A stretch of DNA of 35,058 nucleotides, from positions 1 through 35,058 of the forward strand of contig MUGG01000092.1 of the NCBI GenBank assembly GCA_002148405.1. The letters run 5' to 3'. Origin of the DNA: Alkalinema sp. CACIAM 70d. Lineage in GTDB: Bacteria > Cyanobacteriota > Cyanobacteriia > Leptolyngbyales > Leptolyngbyaceae. Made by a program: the position numbers and the translations under genes. Positions 8,842-16,048 of this stretch are shown here, piece after piece. Numbering within the stretch: the first letter of the stretch is position 1; each line of letters starts with the position of its first letter. Below the pieces are notes generated by a model, which was given only the letters and a program-made list of their open reading frames with translations, did no database searches and had not been told where the DNA came from.

Positions 8842-8892
8842 TGCGCCAGGATTTTTGATGACAGCAAGTATCACTTGAAAAATCCTGGCGCA
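8842..8892. terminator. 15-bp perfect inverted repeat between minus-strand genes
   Basis: TGCGCCAGGATTTTT (8842-8856) is the exact reverse complement of 8878-8892, with a 21-nt loop. Read on the minus strand it ends the ABC exporter transcript about 50 nt after its stop and gives the GC stem followed by T-run expected of an intrinsic terminator; it reads the same way on the plus strand. Confidence 0.65.
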
Positions 8893-8944
8893 ATTGATTT
8901 AGGAGATAGTCCTATTAGTGTTCCCTAAACAATCAAGGGAGTGA

Positions 8945-10783
8945 TTAAGGAATTAATTCTCCGGTTTCTTGTAAGGCGTTTAATCTAGCGTAGATGCCAC
9001 CGTGATCGATCAAATCTTCGTGGCTACCGACTTCAACGATTTCTCCTTGGTTTAACACTACGATTTTGTCGGCTTCGCGCACGGTGCTAAGACGGTGGGC
9101 GATGATGATCAGCGTACAGGTGCCAAACAGCGATCGCATGGCGAGTTGGATGGCCCGTTCAGACTCGTAATCTAGGCTAGACGTGGCTTCGTCAAAGACG
9201 AGTACGTCTGGCTTCATGACTAGGGCGCGGGCAATCCCGAGACGTTGCCGTTGGCCTCCGGATAGGCGCACCCCACGCTCACCCACCACGGTGGCAAAGC
9301 CCTGGGGCAGATTGCGAATGAAGTCCTCAGCTTGGGCGATGCGGCAGGCTTGATAAACCTCATCGGCGGTGGCATTGGGATTGCCGTAAATTAGGTTGTC
9401 CCAAATGGTGCCGTTGAAGACATCCACTTCTTGGTGCACGATCGCTAACCGTTTCCGGTAGCCGGTGACATCTAAGCGGCGAATGTCCTGACCATCGATG
9501 CGAATGCAGCCTTGGCTCGGTTCAAAATAGCGGAAGAGTAACTTGACTAAGGTGGATTTGCCCGATCCTGATCGACCCACGAGGGCGACGGTTTGGTAGG
9601 GTTCGATCATGAGGTTGATGTTTTGCAAAACCGGACGATCGGCGTCATAACCGAAGGTGACGCGATCGAGTTCCATTTTGCCTGTGAATTCGTAGCTAGG
9701 AACGACTTCGGGATGTTGGAGGGTGGCGGCGTCGGTGCCAGTCGGCAGGCGCATAAATTCGTGGAAGCGAATCATGGAGGCATAGCGACGGGCAAAGACT
9801 TCTGCGAGGTTGCAGATCGGTTCAATTTCGGCGTAGGCCATGCTGGAGACGGTGAGGACGGTGATGAAGTGACCGAGGGAAATACGGCCTTCGATCGTGG
9901 CCCACAGCGTTAATGCCAACACCAGGAAGGTACAGGTTTGCACGATCGTGCGTTCGTACATGCCTAGGGTGACGTAGCCTTTGTGAATCCGATAGTCCAA
10001 GACGGTGAATTCTCGATCCATCCGAGTCAGTTGCCGTTTGAGTTCCGAAGCTTCCGTGGCGAAGGCTTTTACGGTCTTGATATTGGTAATGATTTCTGAG
10101 GTGCGGCTATCGGTATCTTCAACATATTTATCTAATTTGGCTTCACGGGTGGCTAATACCTGGAGACCACTTAGACTATAGGCTAGGATGCCGAAAAATG
10201 ATGCTAGGAGCAATATTGCAACTCGCCAATCAATTAACCAAATGACAATAAAAATACCAATGACTCGGAAGACTTTGGGAATAAAGCTGCCTGTGATTTC
10301 GGGATAGCTCCAGGTATGGTTGGAGAGTCCTTTGGCGACACGGGCAGCAATACGACCGGGATTGTTTTCGTCGTAATACTCCAACGGAAGGGTGAGAATT
10401 TTTTCCAATGCTTTTTGGGCATGGTCGCGTCTGGCCCGAAAGGCAGTATCCCACTGGAACCAGGGGCCAATCCAAGGTTGGATGGGGGCGCGTCCGATCG
10501 ACACGAGGGCGACGAGTCCGGCAATGATGCCCAGGGAGACGGTGGGAGTGACGGTGATACCTGACAGGTTTGCGACGGCACTGATCAGCCGTTGTAAGGG
10601 AACATCGATCGCTTGCCCTGACAAAAGGTTGAGAATTTGCCCGATGGCGTAGGGGACAAACAAATCAATGATCTCAAACAGACCCATTCCGACGATGCTG
10701 AACAAGGCGATGTTACGGTAGCGTCGGAAGTAGTAGATGATGTCTAGGAATTTGGCTTGAGAACGTTGAGTTAGCTGTTTCAT
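8945..10783 (-). CDS. ABC half-exporter (permease fused to ATPase)
   Basis: The start at 10783 (MKQLTQRSQ) is chosen because GAGGAGGCG lies just upstream of it; the frame extends 16 residues further but without such a site. The 612-residue protein has a type IV exporter membrane domain at about 25-315, with six hydrophobic segments, and an ATPase domain at about 370-600. Walker A is GRSGSGKST, the signature LSGGQRQR, Walker B LVFDEATSSLD, and the H-loop IAHRLST. It should work as a homodimer in the inner membrane, as in the MsbA/LmrA group, exporting lipids, peptides or drugs; the substrate cannot be read from sequence. No peptidase domain (as in bacteriocin exporters) is present. It is not obviously co-transcribed with the Rpn gene, because a hairpin separates them. 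Confidence 0.9.
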   Translation of the reverse strand: MKQLTQRSQAKFLDIIYYFRRYRNIALFSIVGMGLFEIIDLFVPYAIGQILNLLSGQAIDVPLQRLISAVANLSGITVTPTVSLGIIAGLVALVSIGRAPIQPWIGPWFQWDTAFRARRDHAQKALEKILTLPLEYYDENNPGRIAARVAKGLSNHTWSYPEITGSFIPKVFRVIGIFIVIWLIDWRVAILLLASFFGILAYSLSGLQVLATREAKLDKYVEDTDSRTSEIITNIKTVKAFATEASELKRQLTRMDREFTVLDYRIHKGYVTLGMYERTIVQTCTFLVLALTLWATIEGRISLGHFITVLTVSSMAYAEIEPICNLAEVFARRYASMIRFHEFMRLPTGTDAATLQHPEVVPSYEFTGKMELDRVTFGYDADRPVLQNINLMIEPYQTVALVGRSGSGKSTLVKLLFRYFEPSQGCIRIDGQDIRRLDVTGYRKRLAIVHQEVDVFNGTIWDNLIYGNPNATADEVYQACRIAQAEDFIRNLPQGFATVVGERGVRLSGGQRQRLGIARALVMKPDVLVFDEATSSLDYESERAIQLAMRSLFGTCTLIIIAHRLSTVREADKIVVLNQGEIVEVGSHEDLIDHGGIYARLNALQETGELIP

Positions 10784-10795
10784 AACGCCTCCTCG
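10784..10795 (-). promoter_or_regulatory. Strong Shine-Dalgarno that fixes the ABC exporter start
   Basis: Read on the minus strand, GAGGAGGCGTT directly precedes the ATG at 10783, a near-ideal site that decides between this start and the longer frame. Confidence 0.8.
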
Positions 10796-11109
10796 GATTG
10801 AGGAAGGTGTGTAATACATAGAGTTACACATACTACAGCATGAAGTCTGAGTTTGGCAAGTCAGTTTGGCAACATTGGGAATATCTAGGAGACTGCTGGA
10901 ATTTGAGGGGTAAGGATGGGGGCAGCAGTTATGTCGATCGAGAAATTCTACGATCGAAGTAAGGTTAATATTTTTTGAGTTCTTTGGGGTTGACTGGAGC
11001 TAGGTTTGTCCGTAGGCTTGTGTTTCATAGCGGTGCCATGGACATCCTTCTTTCACGAGATGGTTTGGCATGAAGCATGGAGCCGCTGGGTTCCCGGAAA
11101 TTTAGGGCA

Positions 11110-11141
11110 CTACCCTTTGTTGCAGGCACAACTCAGGGTAG
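11110..11141 (+). ncRNA. Candidate structured RNA element, two-part hairpin
   Basis: CTACCCT (11110-11116) pairs with AGGGTAG (11135-11141), and inside it GTTG (11119-11122) pairs with CAAC (11129-11132) around a six-base loop. It lies upstream of a terminator-like hairpin, a layout seen in attenuated leaders. I could not match it to a known riboswitch class. Confidence 0.35.
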
Positions 11142-11201
11142 CTATTCCCCCGCGCTGGTACTAGCAGCAAGGAGGCTTGATGAGGATTTTAGCATCTGAC
11201 C

Positions 11202-11247
11202 GAGCCACTCTTGTTTGTGATGTCAAACGGGGTGGCTCTAAATTTTT
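11202..11247 (+). terminator. Terminator-like hairpin in the leader of the 71-residue gene
   Basis: GAGCCAC (11202-11208) pairs with GTGGCTC (11232-11238); GTTTG (11213-11217) pairs with CAAAC (11224-11228). TAAATTTTT follows at 11239. It ends about 95 nt before the 71-residue gene, so it may end a small RNA or act as an attenuator. Confidence 0.5.
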
Positions 11248-11261
11248 GGGCTTTCTTCCGC

Positions 11262-11303
11262 CCTCATCCCCGGCCCTTCTCCCGCAGGAGAAGGCAGCAA
11301 GAT
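11262..11303. repeat. Dispersed palindromic repeat typical of filamentous cyanobacteria
   Basis: The segment CCCTCATCCCCGGCCCTTCT and the following palindrome CTTCTCCCGCAGGAGAAG match from memory a short repeat found in many intergenic regions of filamentous cyanobacteria. Only one copy lies in this window, so dispersal cannot be shown here. Confidence 0.45.
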
Positions 11304-11342
11304 TGCAGCAGGGATGATATTCACTACAAGGAGAAGCTCAAT

Positions 11343-11558
11343 ATGTGTTTTACAGGTTCTAGCGATCGCGGCGATCGTTCGATCGAACGTTTTCAGCCAT
11401 ACTATCGGCTACAACTTTTCGGCACTAAGGAAACAGTAGAGTCAATCATTAACCGATTGCATTCGATCGGGTTTGTGGACAGGGTATATTGGGGGAAACC
11501 TATGCCTGTACCCGGTGTAGAAGGAGAATGGGTGAGTGTGTTGCAGCGGCGTTGGTAA
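11343..11558 (+). CDS. Hypothetical protein, 71 residues
   Basis: The ATG at 11343 follows AAGGAG (11328-11333) at nine bases, so I prefer it to the longer frame starting at 11211. The product is 71 residues. After a short polar N-terminus, FQPYYRLQLFGTKETVESIINRL and the following VYWGKPMPVPG suggest a small alpha/beta fold. I do not recognise the family. It has no membrane segment or signal peptide. It stands alone behind a structured leader and is followed by a long hairpin at 11571-11613. It may be a conserved small cyanobacterial protein; that needs a homology search. Confidence 0.6.
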   Translation: MCFTGSSDRGDRSIERFQPYYRLQLFGTKETVESIINRLHSIGFVDRVYWGKPMPVPGVEGEWVSVLQRRW

Positions 11559-11570
11559 AGGCTGAAGCGT

Positions 11571-11613
11571 AGGTGTCCCGTAGGTTTGCTTATCTTGTAG
11601 CCTGTGGGCACCT
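11571..11613 (+). terminator. Long hairpin after the 71-residue gene
   Basis: AGGTG(T)CCCGTAGG at 11571-11584 pairs with CCTGTGGGCACCT at 11601-11613: thirteen pairs including two G-T, with one bulged T. No T-run follows, so termination is likely but not certain. Confidence 0.5.
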
Positions 11614-11637
11614 TGACTAGGACGATCGGGGTTTAGT

Positions 11638-11856
11638 GAAAGCAGCGATCGGGGTAGTTGAGGAGCGATCGTGTAGTTTCTCGCTCATTTGTGTGATGCA
11701 AAGTTCGATCGGCTTTTCAGATTATTTCGTGGGCAGTCGTTTTCGGTAAAAATCTAGAAAGACTTTATCATTGGCCTAGTATGACCGATCTTCGCACCTG
11801 ACTGGCAATGCTATGCTGGTTTCAGCAAAATCAACTCGCAGCAGGTGAACTTGGCA
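11638..11856. repeat. Repeat copy A (decayed mobile-element fragment)
   Basis: The left part (11638-11690) matches copy C at 17465-17516; the part from 11690 to about 11856 matches copy B at 16536 to about 16697 at roughly 90% by eye. Read on the minus strand a decayed frame FLDFYRKRLPTK, stop, SEKPIELCITQM is visible, so the fragment is an eroded coding sequence. All copies have the same orientation. Confidence 0.85.
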
Positions 11857-12131
11857 TTGTGCCGCTGGGTTATCAGTGGAACATAACTTCAGGATTGTCT
11901 GTAAGCTTTCAGGACTAGTTGCAATAAGGTTATCCTTGCGATCCCACTCGAGACACTTGATAAGGAATTGTCAATCTCATGTCGTGAAGTCCAAAATCGG
12001 GCACTAGGAGAATAAGTATATTTTCCTAAACTTTCAAAACTAAATTGATGATAGCGGATAAGATTATAGGTGAAGCTACTGGAGTGCTTTGGCTTCAATA
12101 ATCAGCACTAGCTTCTACCCTCAAATGAAAT

Positions 12132-12167
12132 CACTCTCAAAGAGAAGATAACAAGATATTGAGAGTG
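12132..12167. promoter_or_regulatory. 9-bp inverted repeat upstream of the caspase-like gene
   Basis: CACTCTCAA (12132-12140) and TTGAGAGTG (12159-12167) are exact reverse complements 18 nt apart, about 130 nt before the start at 12297. It could be an operator or a small hairpin; no regulator is identified. Confidence 0.4.
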
Positions 12168-12296
12168 TATAGGCGTATTGGTGTTATCTATACGTTGGTG
12201 AAAGTAACATTTCAGGGTCACCAAAATTTGTTAACTTGTTTATTTCTCTACAGATTTAGAAGCGCAATTCATCATGAAAATGATGGGAGGGATTTT

Positions 12297-13346
12297 ATGT
12301 CTCAATTTACTGTTCGAGGCAAAGTTGTATACGGTCCTGGACCTTGGGGACTCAATGTACCAGCACGCAGTGCATCGGTTCAAATAATTGATGTTGACTT
12401 GCCTGGTGCAGGATCAGGTGATGACACGATATGGTCTGGCTCAACGGATTCTTCAGGCTCATTCGCTGGCACAACCTCCGAGTGGCAAGATAAGATTAAC
12501 CTTCCTCCAGTATGGATTCCCAACCCGCCGCCACCTTTTGGTCCAGGTGGTGGTACATGGCGATCCCCTGGACAGGCCCCTGATCCCTCAGACATTCTTC
12601 TATTAAAGGCTTGTGTTAAGGATCAAGGCAAAGTAATGGACTTTTTCCCATTTGCTAATGATGCTCCAATCCCACTTATTTTACCGTGGGGACCTCCAAA
12701 TTGGATCACAAAAGATCAGCGGGCACTGCTCGTTGTCCAATATCTTGCAGGTCAATACGGGGCAGAAAACTGGCAATGGCTATACCGTTACCTTGATGCT
12801 TCAGGTGTCCTTCTTGCCGACATGATTTTGAAGCCAGTTTATAAGCGTTTTTCAACGCTTACTGGAAGTCAGGCAAGTAAGCAACAGTTCCTGAATGAAC
12901 TCAAAAATTTAGGCACTGATTCCAGCATTAAAGCAATTGATGTCATCATCAATTTACACGGTAGTCCAGAGAAACTATGTTTCCAAGACAGTGTAGTTCC
13001 CATGTCTACATTGAAGACTGACATTCAGGGGCTCAATCTATCAAATAAACTGAGGCTCCTTTACTCGAATGCTTGCTATGGAGCAACTCATGCCAATGAA
13101 TTTGTCGAGGCTGGCTTCAACGCTGCCGTGGGTGCAGTTGGCGTTAATGCAAACAGTGCTACAGAATATCCAACCGTCTTAACTTTATGGGGAACGGGAT
13201 GTACACTAGATACTGCTGTTTCTGCTGGTGAAAATTCGGCAACACGAGTACCAGCCGATCAAGCTGCAACGGCAGTTGGATTCACTGATGTTAACAGTGA
13301 TAAAACAATCACTGGGGACAAGAATCTCAATATCAACTTTGGGTAA
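12297..13346 (+). CDS. Clan CD (caspase-like) cysteine peptidase domain protein with N-terminal beta domain
   Basis: The ATG at 12297 follows GGGAGGG at four bases and gives 349 residues; the frame runs 46 residues further upstream but that part is not protein-like. Residues 1-65 look like a transthyretin/CNA-type beta sandwich (FTVRGKVVYG, then TDSSGSFAGTTSEW). Residues 70-100 are Pro/Gly-rich. From about 200 to 300 there is a clan CD peptidase pattern: AIDVIINLHGS with His221 at the end of a hydrophobic strand, and LRLLYSNACYGATHANEF with Cys260 after the next core strand, the His-Cys dyad spacing of caspase, gingipain and CHAT domains. No signal peptide is visible. It is 192 nt upstream of a TIR gene on the same strand. 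The dyad is seen directly; protease activity and a conflict or cell-death role are inferred. A degraded CHAT-like scaffold is the main alternative. Confidence 0.65.
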   Translation: MSQFTVRGKVVYGPGPWGLNVPARSASVQIIDVDLPGAGSGDDTIWSGSTDSSGSFAGTTSEWQDKINLPPVWIPNPPPPFGPGGGTWRSPGQAPDPSDILLLKACVKDQGKVMDFFPFANDAPIPLILPWGPPNWITKDQRALLVVQYLAGQYGAENWQWLYRYLDASGVLLADMILKPVYKRFSTLTGSQASKQQFLNELKNLGTDSSIKAIDVIINLHGSPEKLCFQDSVVPMSTLKTDIQGLNLSNKLRLLYSNACYGATHANEFVEAGFNAAVGAVGVNANSATEYPTVLTLWGTGCTLDTAVSAGENSATRVPADQAATAVGFTDVNSDKTITGDKNLNINFG

Positions 13347-13370
13347 CGATCTGTTGCGCTGAGTAAAACT

Positions 13371-13447
13371 CACTGCTCACTAACTGTAGTTCTTTAGAGC
13401 CTGTATTAGTCTTAAAAGATTTCTTATACTGAAGTAAGTGAGCAGTG
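13371..13447. repeat. 11-bp inverted repeat between the caspase-like and TIR genes
   Basis: CACTGCTCACT (13371-13381) is the exact reverse complement of AGTGAGCAGTG (13437-13447), 55 nt apart. It starts 24 nt after the caspase-like stop and ends about 90 nt before the TIR gene. It may be a partial terminator, a regulatory site or the ends of a vanished insertion. Confidence 0.7.
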
Positions 13448-13538
13448 GTTGTCACAACTTCTGTTTATCAAACCAAAATTCTCCTCCTACACATCAAGAC
13501 ATAGAGTGAAGTGAACCCAAGTAGTTAGAGGTACAATC

Positions 13539-14966
13539 ATGAACAATGCTAATAATCCGAACATCAATAAAGTTAAGGTTTTTATCAGTCACTCCTGGAA
13601 AGACAAGACAAAGGCAGAAAAACTGACACGCTATCTAGAAAGATTCCAATCTATAGAAGTGTGGATGGATTCTCGAAATCTGGCTCCTGGGGATATTTTG
13701 TCGCAGGAAATCAAAAATGCTATAGAGCAAATGGATTTTGTTTTGCTAGTCTGGTCTCCAGATGCAAAGGGGCGGGACGAGAAAGAAGAGTCTGTAGATG
13801 AAAAGAGACGAAACTGGGTTTTTGACGAAATTAAAATATGTAAGAAGTATAAAATACCGATTATTCCTTGTATTTTTTTTCATAACCCAAAAGGCGAAGT
13901 AGAGCCACCATTTGATGGTAAATGGAAAAATCTAGTGACAAAAGATATTTTACATATTGATTTTTTTCATGATTTTAATGCAGGCTTTGCTCAACTCATC
14001 AATTGCCTTCTCAAGAAAGTTAAGGAGAAAAATCAACTTGAGGAGAGTGAAGCTGACCCAATCATGGAAATGATCAATCGGCTACAAGAAATTCTTTATC
14101 ACCAAAGAAATTATCGCAAACGGAATCCGAATAAACTCTCTGATGATGATAAGGAATGGACTAGCTGGGCTATCAACGATATTGAGCAGCATGTCCTTCA
14201 AAGTGGAGATACAGAAGCGGCTCAATGGTGCCTAGAAATTGCCCGTCAAAGTCAAGCGAATGACCCAGCAGTTACTATTTTAATTCAACGACTGACACAA
14301 CTACTAGGAAATGTCCCTTCACCGCCTGACGTAGCTTCTATGTCGCAACCATTTTCACAGGATCAATCTCAGCCTGCTGAGCAGATGAATCATCCCAATG
14401 GATTTTCAGATGACTTGACTCGTCGCATTTCTCAAGTCGTTCCTCCGGAAACAGCAAATATGTGGCTAGCAGCAGTACAGACCTATCTAGACAGCGCTCC
14501 ATTCGCTCTGAATGCACTTTCATCATATATTGGATCTACAGGTTCACCCGCAGGATTTCAAGTTGTTACCTACTTGAACAACTATCTTGTAAACCCGAAT
14601 GATTTAATTCCTGATCACTTAGGACGATATGGCAAAATTGACGATGCTTGGCTGATCTTAAACACCGCATTTCAACTCATTGCCAGTGGCTTATTACCCG
14701 CTCAGGTTATTCCCTTAGATTGGAAGACAATCATTGCAGCAGACCCTGTTGTTCGCGCTATTATGCCCCCACAAGCCCTTGCTGCCTTGACAACAGTCAT
14801 GCAGCAGATGTTGCAAAGTATTGTCGCAGAAGTCAGCACCTATCAGCCTTGGCTTACAGCTCAAGGACAAGGTTATGCAGCAACAATGCCAGACATTTCT
14901 TCCAACGGAGGCAGTTGGGAAGATCAAATGAACTCAGTGCTATTTAAGTATGGTCTTCATGTCTAG
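13539..14966 (+). CDS. TIR-domain protein with C-terminal YkvA/DUF1232-like motif
   Basis: This 475-residue protein begins with a TIR domain (about 11-165): KVFISHSWKDK as strand A, then VWMDSRNLAPGDILSQEI, then DFVLLVWSPDAKG, and finally RRNWVFDEIKICKKYKIPIIP. Glu97 in WVFDEI sits where TIR NADases carry the catalytic glutamate. A helical, Gln/Glu-rich linker runs to about 285. The C-terminal 190 residues hold NYLVNPNDLIPDHLGRYGK followed by IDDAWLI (349-373), which matches the DUF1232/YkvA signature D-LIPD...G..DDA. I do not recognise the rest. TIR domains of this kind cleave NAD+ or signal with nucleotides in bacterial immunity; here that is inferred. The first half is AT-rich compared with neighbouring genes. 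It follows the caspase-like gene, and its stop is 29 nt from the convergent 177-residue gene. Confidence 0.8.
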   Translation: MNNANNPNINKVKVFISHSWKDKTKAEKLTRYLERFQSIEVWMDSRNLAPGDILSQEIKNAIEQMDFVLLVWSPDAKGRDEKEESVDEKRRNWVFDEIKICKKYKIPIIPCIFFHNPKGEVEPPFDGKWKNLVTKDILHIDFFHDFNAGFAQLINCLLKKVKEKNQLEESEADPIMEMINRLQEILYHQRNYRKRNPNKLSDDDKEWTSWAINDIEQHVLQSGDTEAAQWCLEIARQSQANDPAVTILIQRLTQLLGNVPSPPDVASMSQPFSQDQSQPAEQMNHPNGFSDDLTRRISQVVPPETANMWLAAVQTYLDSAPFALNALSSYIGSTGSPAGFQVVTYLNNYLVNPNDLIPDHLGRYGKIDDAWLILNTAFQLIASGLLPAQVIPLDWKTIIAADPVVRAIMPPQALAALTTVMQQMLQSIVAEVSTYQPWLTAQGQGYAATMPDISSNGGSWEDQMNSVLFKYGLHV

Positions 14967-14995
14967 TACTTGTTGGCAGGGGCTTGAAGTTCTTT

Positions 14996-15529
14996 CTACT
15001 GATTGACGCCGGCAATTTCAGCGAGAGCATCTGCATACTGTGCTAGATCTTGTCTGAGCGATTCTAACTCTTTCCGCAATTCTGGTTCTTCTGACCAGCT
15101 TTTCTCGTGTTCGTAAGCGCTCACTTCAGGCAACTTTTTAGCTTCCCACTCTTGTAGCGATACATGCCACTTTGCTAAAAATGGGCGTAATCCGTTGTTT
15201 AGAACGGCGATCGCAATACCTCCAACTGATTTCCGCGAAGCCCCAACATCTGGACCTGCCTCTTTGAGAATTTCCCGTGTTGTTCCAAATAGGCTATAAA
15301 GCGAGTTCAAGGCTTCCCGCACTAAACCCTGTTCTACCCCCAAAGGCTGAACCGCAATTCGAGTCACCAGTTCTACATAGAGAGACCATGCTGCTCGACG
15401 CTCAGTTGGGTCAGATTCCCATGAAGCAGAGCCAATTCCAAAGGGAAGACTGACTGTTACTTGTCTTAACACTGCCCGGTCACGCATAGATAGCATATAT
15501 TGGCAAAATGGTAGGATCATTATAGACAT
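14996..15529 (-). CDS. Conserved-looking protein of unknown family, 177 residues
   Basis: The longest start gives 177 residues; MRDRAVLRQ from 15487 is an equally good start and no Shine-Dalgarno decides. Notable stretches are AAWSLYVELVTRIAVQPL, SLYSLFGTTREILKEAGPDV, and IAIAVLNNGLRPFLAKWH with LQEWE after it. These have the look of strongly conserved helices in a soluble protein and I believe I have seen the family in other bacteria, but I cannot name it or give it a function. It converges on the TIR gene with 29 nt between stops and carries a HIP1 octamer near 15208, unlike the two preceding genes. Neighbourhood suggests a defence or regulatory role; this is weak evidence. Confidence 0.7.
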   Translation of the reverse strand: MSIMILPFCQYMLSMRDRAVLRQVTVSLPFGIGSASWESDPTERRAAWSLYVELVTRIAVQPLGVEQGLVREALNSLYSLFGTTREILKEAGPDVGASRKSVGGIAIAVLNNGLRPFLAKWHVSLQEWEAKKLPEVSAYEHEKSWSEEPELRKELESLRQDLAQYADALAEIAGVNQ

Positions 15530-15664
15530 TTATGAGGGGTACTTAGGGCAACTTTTGCGCTGTAAAGACTAAGGTTAGGTTACATCGCTTAGCTTTTTGC
15601 AGTTAGACAGCTAGTCATCACTCATAATTAAGTCTATAACCTAGCTTTTGCTGGAGTTCTTTCC

Positions 15665-16048
15665 ATGTCCTTACAAGCCCTTAAAGAGCAAGCATTGCAA
15701 CTCTCGGTAGGAGATCGCCTTACCCTGGTTAGTGCTATTATTCAATCCCTGCAAGGCGCGTCCCAAATTGAAAACTGGCAATATTTAGTTCCTCGTCATC
15801 ACCCTTGGCGTACACAGCTTTATATTAAAGGACGTAAACTACTTGCTTCAACCGTTTGGCAGGACATGGCGGCTAATCAAATGTCACCGGAGCAAGCAGC
15901 CGAAAATTGGGATTTGCCTCTATCTGCTATCCATGAGGTGATACGTTATTGTGAAAGCCACCAAGAACTATTGAAATTAGAAGCTGACGAGGAGCGCTAT
16001 CGCTTGGAAGTAAAAGGAGTCGCCCTTGAGTCTAAGAGTGCTGCTTGA
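15665..16048 (+). CDS. DUF433-domain antitoxin
   Basis: This is a 127-residue protein. An N-terminal helix (1-30, MSLQALKEQALQLSVGDRL) is followed by the DUF433 core from about 57 to 110: RKLLASTVWQDMAANQMSPE, then AAENWDLPLSAIHEVIRYCE. DUF433 proteins carry a winged helix-turn-helix-like DNA-binding part and pair with DUF5615 PIN-like toxins in VapBC-type modules. The toxin gene overlaps its 3' end by 23 nt, the usual arrangement for translational coupling. As in related modules, the antitoxin should neutralise the toxin and repress the shared promoter; nothing in the sequence shows an operator directly. Confidence 0.88.
   Translation: MSLQALKEQALQLSVGDRLTLVSAIIQSLQGASQIENWQYLVPRHHPWRTQLYIKGRKLLASTVWQDMAANQMSPEQAAENWDLPLSAIHEVIRYCESHQELLKLEADEERYRLEVKGVALESKSAA
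16014..16028 (+). promoter_or_regulatory. Shine-Dalgarno and TTG start of the DUF5615 toxin
   Basis: AAGGAG (16014-16019) lies six bases before TTG (16026-16028), inside the antitoxin gene. This supports the rare TTG start over the in-frame GTG at 16038. Confidence 0.75.

Larger units (their letters stand above)
10784..11342. other. 559-nt spacer with a structured leader and a dispersed repeat
   Basis: This spacer separates the divergent ABC exporter and the 71-residue gene. From about 11086 to 11247 it contains two strong hairpins (listed separately), and around 11260-11300 a sequence with the CTTCTCC/GGAGAAG palindrome that resembles a repeat common in filamentous cyanobacteria. I see no protein-coding gene; the frame opening at 11211 only becomes coding-like after 11343. 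Confidence 0.5.
11559..12296. other. 738-nt spacer holding repeat copy A and a small inverted repeat
   Basis: After the hairpin at 11571-11613 the spacer contains repeat copy A (11638-11856). From 11860 to 12130 I see no coding signal. A 9-bp inverted repeat at 12132-12167 precedes the caspase-like gene, whose promoter should lie here. An in-frame upstream extension from 12159 exists but its composition is not protein-like. Confidence 0.5.

Noticed and set aside
11211..11342. Longer start for the 71-residue gene
   Set aside because: The extra part runs through the terminator-like hairpin and a dispersed repeat; the ATG at 11343 has an AAGGAG site.
12159..12296. Longer start for the caspase-like gene adding 46 residues
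   Set aside because: The extension is not protein-like in composition, while the ATG at 12297 has a good Shine-Dalgarno and starts directly before the first beta strand.
11370..15200. No GCGATCGC octamer across the caspase-like and TIR genes, suggesting foreign DNA
   Set aside because: Gaps of similar or greater size occur over ordinary genes (about 4.04-7.47 kb and 30.1-35.1 kb), so the absence by itself does not show transfer.
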